A stretch of DNA of 41,547 bases from CAZDUZ01 sp964508755 (lineage in GTDB: Bacteria > Patescibacteriota > Dojkabacteria > SC72 > JAFGCJ01), in NCBI GenBank assembly GCA_964508755.1, contig CAZDUZ010000004.1:1-41547 (forward strand), written 5' to 3'. Numbering within the stretch: the stretch's first letter is position 1; every line of letters starts with the position of its first letter. A program made the position numbers and the translations under genes. Under the pieces are notes generated by a model. That model ran no database searches. It was given only the letters and a program-made list of their open reading frames with translations, and was not told the DNA's origin. Below, piece after piece: positions 32,240 through 40,131 of this stretch.

Positions 32240-34283
32240 CAAGGGCAGATCAATTACCATACGAATACCGAGGATTAGATTCAAAAAGCCAGCTTTTCGG
32301 TTAGATTTTGGAGCAATCAAGAATAATATTGCCAATACCCCTAAAGGTCTGTTATATATTTCCCTTCTCCTCATTCCTCTTATATACAGTACTTCTGTAC
32401 CGTTCTCGAGTGAATTTCCAAAATATTCAGCGCTTCTGGCAATCACCTCCCTCTCGGCAGTAATCCTCCTTGCGATCATCATCCGTTCGAAAAAATTTAT
32501 GCTTGTGCAATCGCCCCTTCTCTCATTAATTGTATTCTTTCTTCTTGGGTATATTGTAAGTGCAATATTCTCAATACATCCTGTTTCAAGCATTTTTGGG
32601 AATAGAGGGACGTGGATTTATGGAGTATTAGGTATTGTCGCAGGATGTACACTCGCCATAATCTCAGCTAATGTGTTCCGTGAAAAAATCGCGTCAATGC
32701 GCCTTATTGTTTTCCTTATGTTATCTGGCTTTTTCACTTCGATTCTCTACTTACTCATTACCCGAATTCTCCCAATACTCCAATCAGAACTCGTGACCGG
32801 CCAATTTCCACCCATCACAGAAAATTCAGTAATCGCTTCCTTTATGGTAATTACTGTTTCAGCAACAGCAATTCTATTAGTCGACCGATATACCATTCAA
32901 TTAAAAGTATTTCTAATCCTTGTAATCACGGCACAAATTATCGTACTGATTAATACGGGAACACTACTACAAATTCTGTTTGCAGGTACTATTATAATTG
33001 CGTTGTTGACAGTATTGTTTCTTAGAAATCGAGTACCGTCAAAAGCAGTGTACACACTAGCAGTCGCTCCCTTACTTGTTCTTTTTTCTTTGATAGCTTT
33101 TCTTACTGCCCCCCCACTCAGATCAGTCCTCCCCGATTCAATAACCAATAACTCATCTGTTCTCGCCATTCAGAATGAAATCGAACAATGGAATCCTGGC
33201 TTGAAGATATTTAAGGAACGCCCATTAACAGGCATAGGCCCCGAACTTTTGAACACTCGCCTCCCACAGTACTCCAAGGAGTTCGTCCAGAATAACCTCA
33301 CGACAGAGAGAGTGTATTACTCGTTCTCGAGCACTTTTGTGAACTTTCTTGCAACGACGGGTGTTATTGGTCTCATACCGTTTCTCGTTATTGGAATCTA
33401 CCTCATAATGGAGCTTAAACAAAGAGAAAAGATGAAATACCATCAGAAGTCATTGTTAGCGATATCACTTGTTTTCATGTATTCTCTGTTTGTATTCCCC
33501 TTGTCTTCTCTAACGGTATTTATAGGATTTATCATCCTCGGGGCCACAGCAGCACATCTTTCTCAAACAACGTACTTTGAGAAGAAGCATTCTGGAATAG
33601 AATGGTATCGACTTACACCCTTAGTTATCGTGACAGCAATTATTGCCATAAGCCTCTATTCACTCATTTCTGCTGAGTTTCTCTATGCCCGGTCAACGAC
33701 AGAGAAATCGCCGGACAACCTCGAAACGATAACAGAAGTAGTTGAGCTTAATCCGTACGAAGCTGCATATCATCGAGCAAATGCAGGGTATCTTATGCAA
33801 TATCTGCAAAGGAACTCCCAATCAGGAAATTACACCGAAATTGAACGACAGATTAAACAAAGTATCAATAACGCACTTGTATTTAATCCTTACTACTTCC
33901 TCAACCTCTATAGTGCAGCGAAAACCTACACAGAACTTGCTAATGTCGTCAACAATCCCTCTCATGAAGCAACAAGTCTGTCTTATATTACCGCTGCAAT
34001 TGCAAGTTCGCCTTTTGATCAGCGGTTATATTTAGAGAGAGCTTCCACGCTTCTCGAACTTGAGAACAATGCGGCAGCACTGCACGATTTAAACACAGCA
34101 ACCGCCATTGATCCTGAGAACTGGAGCATGTATCTAACAGCAGCCCTCATATTACAAAAAAATGAAAAATTCCAGGAATCTCTTCCCTTTATCGAAACAG
34201 TCATCAATAACAGCCAAGATGAGTTTTATCAGTCAATTGCACTCGAGTTACTAGAAAGAATACCGGTAACGATTGAAGATTGA
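32217..34283 (+). CDS. O-antigen ligase/Wzy-like polymerase with C-terminal TPRs
   Basis: A protein of 688 aa. After a basic N-terminus there are about ten or more membrane helices between residues 45 and 490. The large extracellular loop contains FKERPLTGIGPELLNTRLPQY, the Wzy_C/WaaL signature (P-x-x-G-x-G). After the last helix (about 465-485) come ~190 residues of TPR-like helical repeats (VELNPYEAAYHRANAGYLM; AIDPENWSMYLTAALILQKN). Relatives polymerise or ligate lipid-linked glycans. Together with the LCP and MltG genes upstream it points to surface glycan assembly (inference). The start overlaps the previous gene by 23 nt. Confidence 0.88.
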   Translation: MPKRANSNKGRSITIRIPRIRFKKPAFRLDFGAIKNNIANTPKGLLYISLLLIPLIYSTSVPFSSEFPKYSALLAITSLSAVILLAIIIRSKKFMLVQSPLLSLIVFFLLGYIVSAIFSIHPVSSIFGNRGTWIYGVLGIVAGCTLAIISANVFREKIASMRLIVFLMLSGFFTSILYLLITRILPILQSELVTGQFPPITENSVIASFMVITVSATAILLVDRYTIQLKVFLILVITAQIIVLINTGTLLQILFAGTIIIALLTVLFLRNRVPSKAVYTLAVAPLLVLFSLIAFLTAPPLRSVLPDSITNNSSVLAIQNEIEQWNPGLKIFKERPLTGIGPELLNTRLPQYSKEFVQNNLTTERVYYSFSSTFVNFLATTGVIGLIPFLVIGIYLIMELKQREKMKYHQKSLLAISLVFMYSLFVFPLSSLTVFIGFIILGATAAHLSQTTYFEKKHSGIEWYRLTPLVIVTAIIAISLYSLISAEFLYARSTTEKSPDNLETITEVVELNPYEAAYHRANAGYLMQYLQRNSQSGNYTEIERQIKQSINNALVFNPYYFLNLYSAAKTYTELANVVNNPSHEATSLSYITAAIASSPFDQRLYLERASTLLELENNAAALHDLNTATAIDPENWSMYLTAALILQKNEKFQESLPFIETVINNSQDEFYQSIALELLERIPVTIED

Positions 34284-34329
34284 AATAAAGGTTGAGTTTC
34301 CTTCCTCTTAAGCGATGTGTGCCTGAATC

Positions 34330-34749
34330 TTATATTTCTGTCTCACTGTTTACCATCAGCACTTCCAGAGTCCTCCCGTCCCTACCAAAGGCAACATCAT
34401 CAGACATAACCCAGAAGTAGTACTTTTTACCTGGCTCAAGATCGTTAATTCTCACTCGGTGATTCTTAGATACATTCGTTCCATTGACGTCTTGGGCAAT
34501 AAGACCTAGCGTAGTGCTTGTATCTCCATACTTAACGTACCCTGAAACATCAGTCGTTGTTTCCCACTCAACAACAAAGCTGGTACCATCATTTTCGGTT
34601 ATTCTCATGTTTCGTGGACGGATTGCTTCTATTCCTTCAGTTTCACTACTCATAACCACAGGTTCACTTTTAAACACAATCGTGTAAATAGCTAGTCCCA
34701 ATCCACCGATAACAGACAGAAGTATTACCGTTGAAACTATATATTTCAT
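34330..34749 (-). CDS. Membrane-anchored FN3-like protein
   Basis: A protein of 139 aa. An N-terminal helix (about 5-27, VSTVILLSVIGGLGLAIYTI) precedes a single fibronectin type III-like domain: PRNMRITENDGTSFVVEWET, SGYVKYGD and HRVRINDLEPGKKYYFWV, close to the N-terminal domain of purple acid phosphatases. No catalytic domain follows. Its ATG overlaps the stop of the gene entering from the gap (ATGA at 34749-34746), so the two are coupled. The ligand or partner is unknown. Confidence 0.75.
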   Translation of the reverse strand: MKYIVSTVILLSVIGGLGLAIYTIVFKSEPVVMSSETEGIEAIRPRNMRITENDGTSFVVEWETTTDVSGYVKYGDTSTTLGLIAQDVNGTNVSKNHRVRINDLEPGKKYYFWVMSDDVAFGRDGRTLEVLMVNSETEI

Positions 34750-34866
34750 AGGTGTCTTTCCTTCTTCTTAATGACAATTCCAGGTTCAACTTCAAGAGTA
34801 ATTTCCTTCCCCCTTCCAAGTTTAATCAAAGAGCCCCAGTCACCCAAGAAATGCCACCGTGCATCC
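34746..34866 (-). CDS. C-terminal fragment of an unidentified protein (start in gap)
   Basis: About 39 residues are open from the N run to TGA 34748-34746 (DARWHFLGDWGSLIKLGRG ... KKKERHL). It could be the C-terminus of the Ig-like protein on the other side of the gap, or of a separate gene hidden in it; the gap size is unknown, so frame continuity proves nothing. I do not recognise the family. The overlap of its stop with the FN3 start codon supports it being a real coding end. Confidence 0.5.
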
Positions 34867-34966
34867 NNNNNNNNNNNNNNNNNNNNNNNNNNNNNNNNNN
34901 NNNNNNNNNNNNNNNNNNNNNNNNNNNNNNNNNNNNNNNNNNNNNNNNNNNNNNNNNNNNNNNNNN
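34867..34966. other. Assembly gap (100 N)
   Basis: Exactly 100 N of unknown true length, interrupting a minus-strand operon of small membrane-anchored beta-sandwich proteins. Confidence 0.97.
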
Positions 34967-35475
34967 CCTTCAACACCTTCTGCACTTCCATCAGATGAAA
35001 ACTCATCGTCAACACTACTTCCCTCGATAGTATCCTCACTTCTATTTTGAGTTTCATCAGTGTTCTCCGATATTACTTCTATCGTAAACTTTTGCGACTT
35101 CACTTTCTCACCATCTGTCACCAATATTTCGACGGTATGAGCCCCTACCTGTTCGCTTGTAGGGGTTCCCCGCAACGTTACCAAGTTTTCATCCCAAGAA
35201 AGCCAGGTAGGTTTTCTTTGTAAACGGTATTCAATTGTATCTCCATCTTGATCAGTCGCCTTGACTCGATATACATATTCAGTATTCTGTACAACTGACT
35301 CCGCAGGAATTGAGTGAATCACCGGAGCTCGATTGTCAGAGTTAACTGTCCCTCCGGTAACATTTTCATTCTCATTGGTACTGGAATCGGGCTCTGCAAA
35401 GTAGTAGGAATAAATTGCCATGGGAATGGCAAAGGCTATCAGAAAAATGATCAATGCAAACAAGGCTTTCTTCAT
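34967..35475 (-). CDS. Membrane-anchored Ig/cadherin-like protein, 3' end in gap
   Basis: About 169 residues are visible from ATG 35475. An N-terminal helix (about 2-22, LFALIIFLIAFAIPMAIYSY) precedes one beta-sandwich: APVIHSIPAESVVQNTEYVY, KATDQDGDTIEYRL, TWLSWDENLVTLRGTPTSEQ and VGAHTVEILVTDGE, the cadherin-like putative-Ig pattern. An acidic Ser-rich segment then runs into the N run. I rejected the longer ORF to 35574 because the hydrophobic anchor starts at M35475 and a promoter lies just upstream. Probable surface protein; partner unknown. Confidence 0.78.
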
Positions 35476-35482
35476 CAAATTG

Positions 35483-35511
35483 AGGATAACATACTCACGC
35501 GGAGGGTGCAA
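35483..35511 (-). promoter_or_regulatory. Promoter of the Ig-like operon, leaderless
   Basis: Minus strand: -35 TTGCAC (35511-35506), 17-nt spacer, -10 TATCCT (35488-35483) with a TG extension (TGTTATCCT), then 7 nt to ATG 35475. Confidence 0.55.
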
Positions 35512-35600
35512 AAACACAAGGTTGAAATGTATTATGCAATACCGCATAAAAAAAGGTGAGACATAAGGTGGCAATATTAGTTAAATTTTCTTTTACTTTC

Positions 35601-35630
35601 TTGCTCATCTACGTAAAGCCGTGCTATACT
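35601..35630 (+). promoter_or_regulatory. Promoter of rpsT, leaderless or nearly so
   Basis: -35 TTGCTC (35601-35606), 18-nt spacer, extended -10 TGCTATACT (-10 at 35625-35630), then 10 nt to ATG 35641. The leader would be 3-4 nt at most and has no Shine-Dalgarno motif. Confidence 0.65.
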
Positions 35631-35640
35631 TGCCACCGAA

Positions 35641-35997
35641 ATGCCAATACTTTCAGCATCAAAAAAAGCTCTCCGTGTTTCTAGGAAGAAGACTTCTCAA
35701 AATGCGAAGACAAAATCCAAACTGTACCGCGTAACCAAAAAGGTTATTAAGCTCATCGCTATTGGTGAGAAAACACTTGCAGAGCAACAGCTTTCCGAAG
35801 CATATAAAGCAATCGACAAAGCAGCCAAGAAAGGCCTTATTCACAGTAATAAGAGCGCTCATCTCAAATCAAAACTTGCTGAAGCGGTACATGCCCAACA
35901 ATCATCTTCGACCACCGTGCCCACGGTATCAAAAGCCGTAACGAAGAGATCTAAAAAAACTGCCGCCAATGTCAAAGCTTCTCCAAAAAATTCTTAG
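35641..35997 (+). CDS. rpsT: 30S ribosomal protein S20
   Basis: A protein of 118 aa against ~87 in E. coli. The S20 pattern is clear: ASKKALRVSRKKTSQNAKTK, LYRVTKKVIKLI, then AYKAIDKAAKKGLIHSNKSA and HLKSKLAEAV. It binds 16S rRNA near the bottom of the 30S body. About 30 extra C-terminal residues rich in Lys, Ser, Thr and Val form a basic tail that may contact rRNA or be disordered. The next gene overlaps the 3' end by 29 nt. Confidence 0.95.
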   Translation: MPILSASKKALRVSRKKTSQNAKTKSKLYRVTKKVIKLIAIGEKTLAEQQLSEAYKAIDKAAKKGLIHSNKSAHLKSKLAEAVHAQQSSSTTVPTVSKAVTKRSKKTAANVKASPKNS

Positions 35998-36520
35998 CGC
36001 AGCCCTCTTTCCTGCCGCGCTTGTCATTGTCAGCAAAATTGCTGGTATGCTTTTGGTTAACGAAATTTTCAATCTCAACTGGGGAATTCAGACAAGCAGC
36101 GGAGGGTTATTCACCGTTCAAATTTTATACGAGGATCCGGCAAAAGCACTTCTCTGTAACTCCTACTCGTCGTTGTTCGTACTTATCGTTTTGGCAATCG
36201 GCGTTGGAATACTGCTTTTTCAAGGTGCGTTTCTCCATACCACACATCAAAATCCGCGTGTGCTTGTTAAATTGATTAATTTCAATTTCCTACTCTGGCT
36301 GACGGAGAGTGACATTATTTTCCCACGTCTTGCCGTTTGGCTTATGTTTCTCTGGATTATTTCAATACTCAATATTACACAAGCTCTTCAGGGCGACATC
36401 TATCCCTTCGTAGCAGTAGTTGGGTTTGTGTTATCAATAATCTCGACAGCTCTAGCATTTCGCGATTTCGAACGAGACCTCCAGACAATGATGCCAGAAC
36501 ATGGTACACTTAATACGTGA
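35969..36520 (+). CDS. Four-helix membrane protein of unknown function
   Basis: A protein of 183 aa; I do not recognise the family. Hydrophobic segments near 10-30, 68-88, 115-135 and 143-162 suggest four membrane helices, and the last ~20 residues are polar and acidic (RDFERDLQTMMPEHG). A short loop after helix 1 has LNWGIQTSSGGLFTVQ. It begins inside the rpsT tail (29-nt overlap) and ends 2 nt before the next ATG, so translation is coupled along rpsT and both membrane genes. The overlap and continuous frame support a real gene. Confidence 0.68.
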   Translation: MSKLLQKILSAALFPAALVIVSKIAGMLLVNEIFNLNWGIQTSSGGLFTVQILYEDPAKALLCNSYSSLFVLIVLAIGVGILLFQGAFLHTTHQNPRVLVKLINFNFLLWLTESDIIFPRLAVWLMFLWIISILNITQALQGDIYPFVAVVGFVLSIISTALAFRDFERDLQTMMPEHGTLNT

Positions 36521-36522
36521 TT

Positions 36523-37080
36523 ATGAAGCAGTCCCGACTACTTAGCAGATATGGAGCGTTTCTTGACCCGTTCCTTGTGTTCGGTATATTCATACTGTTT
36601 GTAATCCCCGTTATTACAGTTCTCAACCTTACCCCAAGCTACCGCAAAGAAATCCAACCTGCAGACGTGCTGGGTTCTACATCAAGTGAAGAACTCGTCA
36701 TAGAACCAAATATTGTCTATCAAGAAGGTATTTCCGTTAGAGACTTTCGGCAGACTACACCCACGTCGTATGCATTTGAAGTGCAGATGAAGGCTCATAC
36801 GAAAGGAGAATTTCAGAACCTTCTATTCACAGCGAAAAATGATACCGACACAGAAAAAAGAATCAACATTGCTTCCAACTTTGAGAGCACCGCACCCGGA
36901 ACGAAAATTTCCATCATTGTTGATACCGTCAAATTTGTAATTCTCGATACTGACAGCACCATTTATCCCCCTACACTCTACGTACTTCCTGGTGACACGA
37001 TCAGAGCGTACGTGAAGGTCGAGAGTGAATCAAATGTTAACTACGATGGTGGCTTCGGAGTTGAACTAACCATAGAGTAA
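36523..37080 (+). CDS. Single-pass membrane protein with extracytoplasmic beta-rich domain
   Basis: A protein of 185 aa from ATG 36523; GTG 36517, overlapping the previous stop as GTGA, is equally possible. A membrane helix at about 14-36 (DPFLVFGIFILFVIPVITVL) is followed by ~145 residues with alternating beta pattern (SYAFEVQMKAHTKGEFQNLL; TLYVLPGDTIRAYVKVES; GGFGVELTIE). No family is recognised. It is the last gene of the rpsT unit; the following gene is convergent. Confidence 0.65.
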   Translation: MKQSRLLSRYGAFLDPFLVFGIFILFVIPVITVLNLTPSYRKEIQPADVLGSTSSEELVIEPNIVYQEGISVRDFRQTTPTSYAFEVQMKAHTKGEFQNLLFTAKNDTDTEKRINIASNFESTAPGTKISIIVDTVKFVILDTDSTIYPPTLYVLPGDTIRAYVKVESESNVNYDGGFGVELTIE

Positions 37081-37110
37081 GCAAGAGCAACGATTTCATA
37101 CGGAAGATTC

Positions 37111-38181
37111 TCAGTGTTTCTTGTTAAAGATATACCCTTTTCTGTATACAGATGTAATTTTTCCTCCGCTAGATTTTTCAAGTTTTGAATTAAGTCTGTG
37201 TATTAGTTGTGTGAGTGATCCGTCAGTGAGGTTTCGAGCACGTATTCCCCAAATATGTTCAAAAAGTTCACTTCTGAAACATACTCGTTTATGAGTCTTA
37301 AGATAGGTAAGTGCTTCAGTTTCTTCCAATGAGAGAAACACATTACATTCACTACAAATATCTTTTTTCTCTTTACCAAGCACATTGCTAGGAAATATTT
37401 CATTTGAAGACATATCCACGCCTCTAGTGATCTTTCTACGTTTATACTTTTTGAAACAAAGCTCTTTTATGAGTGCGGGCCGTCCTTTCGACATTGTCAT
37501 AATTTCCTTTTTCTCCTTTTCGGTAAATGCGGTTTCGAGAATATATGCCCAACGGTTAATCGAATAAGTAATGTCTTTAGGAGAAAGTACACCGACCTTT
37601 GTCACCTGATCATCCATCAATTTTTCCAATAGACCAAAATGCTCTTCACCCTCGGAAGTACTTTTTTCATATTTTACAAAGAGAAAATGAACCCGCTCTG
37701 GATACACGTGAAGGAGTTTAATCTTGCTCCAGGTATGTTCATCAACCCATGGCAAAAAACCTAAACCGGGAAGCACTATAACCAATTCATGCTCTCTTAT
37801 GATTTCCCAAACGATTGGGATCAAGTCGGGGAGATAATCATTGTGGGCTGAGCAAAGATTGACCGCCTGAGCCAAAGAAATTATCTTCTCGCTGAGCATT
37901 TTTTCATATGCCTCCGATGTTTTCTCTTTACAGAAAAGCGGATCCGCATAGATATACTTATGAGTTTTATTAGAAACGGGAAGCTTGCATACCTTGGAAT
38001 AGTGATCCACATACCGAAGGAAATAATCTATATACGCCCGACCTCCTCCATATCCCTGCGGAACTACTAACGTGGAAGAACGACCGAAAGCGAAGGGAGA
38101 AAAGAGATCGTGAAACAGCCGCTGCATGGATGCCTCGGTTAATGGAGAAAAATACGGCATTCCCGGCTTAAATACCTTCAT
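37111..38181 (-). CDS. Degenerate ATPase-like protein with C-terminal OmpR/PhoB-type winged helix
   Basis: A protein of 356 aa. Residues ~280-356 form a Trans_reg_C winged helix: LSLEETEALTYLKTHKRVCF, SELFEHIWG, GSLTQLIHRLNSKLEK and ITSVYRKGYIF, the usual DNA-binding module of response regulators. There is no receiver domain. The ~270 N-terminal residues have the layout of a STAND/AAA-type ATPase: STLVVPQGYGGGRAYIDYFL in the P-loop position without a GK(T/S), and HELVIVLPGLGF where Walker B would be. Nucleotide binding is therefore doubtful. It is likely a one-component DNA-binding regulator sensing an unknown signal. An extended -10 (TGCTAGATT) lies 6 nt before the ATG. Confidence 0.7.
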   Translation of the reverse strand: MKVFKPGMPYFSPLTEASMQRLFHDLFSPFAFGRSSTLVVPQGYGGGRAYIDYFLRYVDHYSKVCKLPVSNKTHKYIYADPLFCKEKTSEAYEKMLSEKIISLAQAVNLCSAHNDYLPDLIPIVWEIIREHELVIVLPGLGFLPWVDEHTWSKIKLLHVYPERVHFLFVKYEKSTSEGEEHFGLLEKLMDDQVTKVGVLSPKDITYSINRWAYILETAFTEKEKKEIMTMSKGRPALIKELCFKKYKRRKITRGVDMSSNEIFPSNVLGKEKKDICSECNVFLSLEETEALTYLKTHKRVCFRSELFEHIWGIRARNLTDGSLTQLIHRLNSKLEKSSGGKITSVYRKGYIFNKKH

Positions 38182-38187
38182 ACTCTT

Positions 38188-38196
38188 AATCTAGCA
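38188..38196 (-). promoter_or_regulatory. Extended -10 of the winged-helix gene, leaderless
   Basis: Minus strand TGCTAGATT (38196-38188) is followed after 6 nt by ATG 38181. No good -35 is visible. Confidence 0.45.
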
Positions 38197-38325
38197 GTCT
38201 CTACCATTTCTTTCCTATGAATTCGTATATCATAGCTACCTCGAATACGACAGTGGATACCTATTTGGACTTATGCCACTGCCTCTTCCCTTCCTGTCGT
38301 TCCTCATATACACTTCCACATCAAT

Positions 38326-40116
38326 ATGGATAGAATTAGAAATTTCTCAATCATAGCCCACATAGATCATGGTAAGTCCACGTTGTGTGACCGATTTCTC
38401 GAGATAACAGGCGCTAAGGATCCCTTGAAAAAAGATATTGAGCGTGTTACTGACCGACTCGAATTAGAGCAAGAAAAAGGAATTACGATTAAACTTACTG
38501 CGGCACGAATGTCTTATAAGGGTTACATCCTTAACCTCATTGATACTCCGGGACATGTAGACTTTTCATACGAAGTCTCACGATCATTGAAAGCAAGCGA
38601 AGGTGCACTTCTTCTTGTCGATATAACCCAAGGCATTCAAGCTCAAACGCTATCAAACGCTCAAAAAGCAAAAGATCTGGGGCTAACAGTCATTCCGGTA
38701 CTTACAAAAATTGATGTTCCTAACATGGATGTCAATGCACGTAAGCACGAGTTCGCATCTATCATGGGCGTTAAAGAAGAGGATATATTGCTGGCATCTG
38801 GGAAAACGGGAGAAGGCGCAGAACAAGTACTCGATGAGATAATCAAGAAAATCCCCGCCCCTTCCGGTTCGTCAGATCAGAAGTTACAGGCGTTTATCTT
38901 TGACTCTTTCTATCACGAGCATAAGGGAGTGGTTGCTACCGTTAGGATTGTAAACGGCAACATTAAAGATTCCAATAAACCTCTCCATCTCATACGTCAC
39001 AATATGTCATTTACTCCTAAGGAAATTGGATACTTAACTCCGGACTTTCAACCCGGAAAAGTACTTAATACCGGGGAAGTCGGCTATATTGCAACAGGCA
39101 AAAAAGACATAAAGCTCTTTACGGTAGGTGATACGATTTCTGATAGTCTTGATACACAGCCATTACCCGGTTACCAGCAACCGCAACCAAATGTGTTTGC
39201 ATCATTGTTCCCGGCTGACCCAGATGAATACCCAGAATTAGCAGAATCACTCACCAAACTATCGTTAAACGATGCCTCACTGATGGTGGTTCCTCAACGC
39301 TCTCAAATACTGGGAGCGGGATTCCGCTGCGGCTTTTTAGGAACACTGCATATGGAAGTTGTTCAAGAACGTCTTGAAAGAGAATACGGAGTATCCCTTG
39401 TTATCACTGCCCCATCAGTTGAATATCATATAACCACTACTAGCGGAGAATCATTTCCACTCCAAACAGCAATCGAATTTCCCGACCCCAGTATTATTGC
39501 TGACGTGCAAGAACCATGGGTGGAGGTTGATATATTCACCCCACAAAGCTATATCGGTCCCGTCATGGACCTTTGTCAGCAAGGAAGAGGGATTTACAAA
39601 GATATCGTCTATTATTCGGAAAACAGCACCTTCGCCACGCAATATGTACTCATCAAGTATGAACTCCCATTGATGACATTGCTTACAAAATTTTTTGACA
39701 ATTTAAAGTCTATCTCGAACGGATACGCTTCTCTTGACTATAAGATTACCGACTTCCGAAGTGCTGACATAGTAAAAGTATCAATCCTCGTAAACAAAGA
39801 AGAGGTTGCTCCGCTTTCATTTCTGGAGGTAAGAGAGAGAGCAGAGTCGCGCTCTCGTGTAATCCTGAAGGCCTTGAAAGAAGCAATTCCAAAACATCAG
39901 TTCACCATAGCACTTCAGGCAGCGATTGGCGGAAAAGTTATTGCACGAGAAGATATCGGAGCATTCCGGAAGGATGTCACCGCCAAACTGTATGGAGGCG
40001 ATGTTACACGAAAACGTAAACTTCTCGAGAAGCAGAAGAAAGGTAAAAAACGTCTACGAGAAATCAGTGGAGTCAATATTCCACAAAATGCATTCCTATC
40101 AGTACTTGAAGGCTAG
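38326..40116 (+). CDS. lepA: Elongation factor 4 (LepA)
   Basis: A protein of 596 aa, the family's usual length. G1 is AHIDHGKST (11-19), G3 DTPGHVDF, then the EF-G-like domains, and the LepA-specific C-terminal domain is intact (DFRSADIVKVSILVNKEEV; YGGDVTRKRKLLEKQKKGKK). It is a ribosomal GTPase proposed to act on back-translocation or 30S biogenesis. Two nucleotide motifs deviate: TKID (127-130) in place of NKID, and SGK (158-160) in place of SAK. Upstream (38182-38325) I found no convincing promoter and no Shine-Dalgarno motif. Confidence 0.97.
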   Translation: MDRIRNFSIIAHIDHGKSTLCDRFLEITGAKDPLKKDIERVTDRLELEQEKGITIKLTAARMSYKGYILNLIDTPGHVDFSYEVSRSLKASEGALLLVDITQGIQAQTLSNAQKAKDLGLTVIPVLTKIDVPNMDVNARKHEFASIMGVKEEDILLASGKTGEGAEQVLDEIIKKIPAPSGSSDQKLQAFIFDSFYHEHKGVVATVRIVNGNIKDSNKPLHLIRHNMSFTPKEIGYLTPDFQPGKVLNTGEVGYIATGKKDIKLFTVGDTISDSLDTQPLPGYQQPQPNVFASLFPADPDEYPELAESLTKLSLNDASLMVVPQRSQILGAGFRCGFLGTLHMEVVQERLEREYGVSLVITAPSVEYHITTTSGESFPLQTAIEFPDPSIIADVQEPWVEVDIFTPQSYIGPVMDLCQQGRGIYKDIVYYSENSTFATQYVLIKYELPLMTLLTKFFDNLKSISNGYASLDYKITDFRSADIVKVSILVNKEEVAPLSFLEVRERAESRSRVILKALKEAIPKHQFTIALQAAIGGKVIAREDIGAFRKDVTAKLYGGDVTRKRKLLEKQKKGKKRLREISGVNIPQNAFLSVLEG

Positions 40117-40122
40117 TATAAT
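40117..40122 (+). promoter_or_regulatory. -10 of recF, leaderless
   Basis: A perfect TATAAT starts at the base after the lepA stop codon (TAG 40114-40116) and lies 9 nt before ATG 40132. The -35 would be inside lepA and is weak (TCCTAT or TTCCTA). Confidence 0.55.
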
Positions 40123-40131
40123 GTCACGAGT

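Noticed and set aside
32129..32593. Minus-strand ORF of 154 aa over the start of the Wzy-like gene
   Set aside because: The plus-strand gene has clear helices and family motifs; the antisense frame has neither.
8051..34866. The same hexamer GCATCC flanks both N runs (8051-8056 and 34861-34866)
   Set aside because: Six bases match easily by chance, the gaps are far apart, and they are on opposite sides of the two runs; there is no longer shared sequence.
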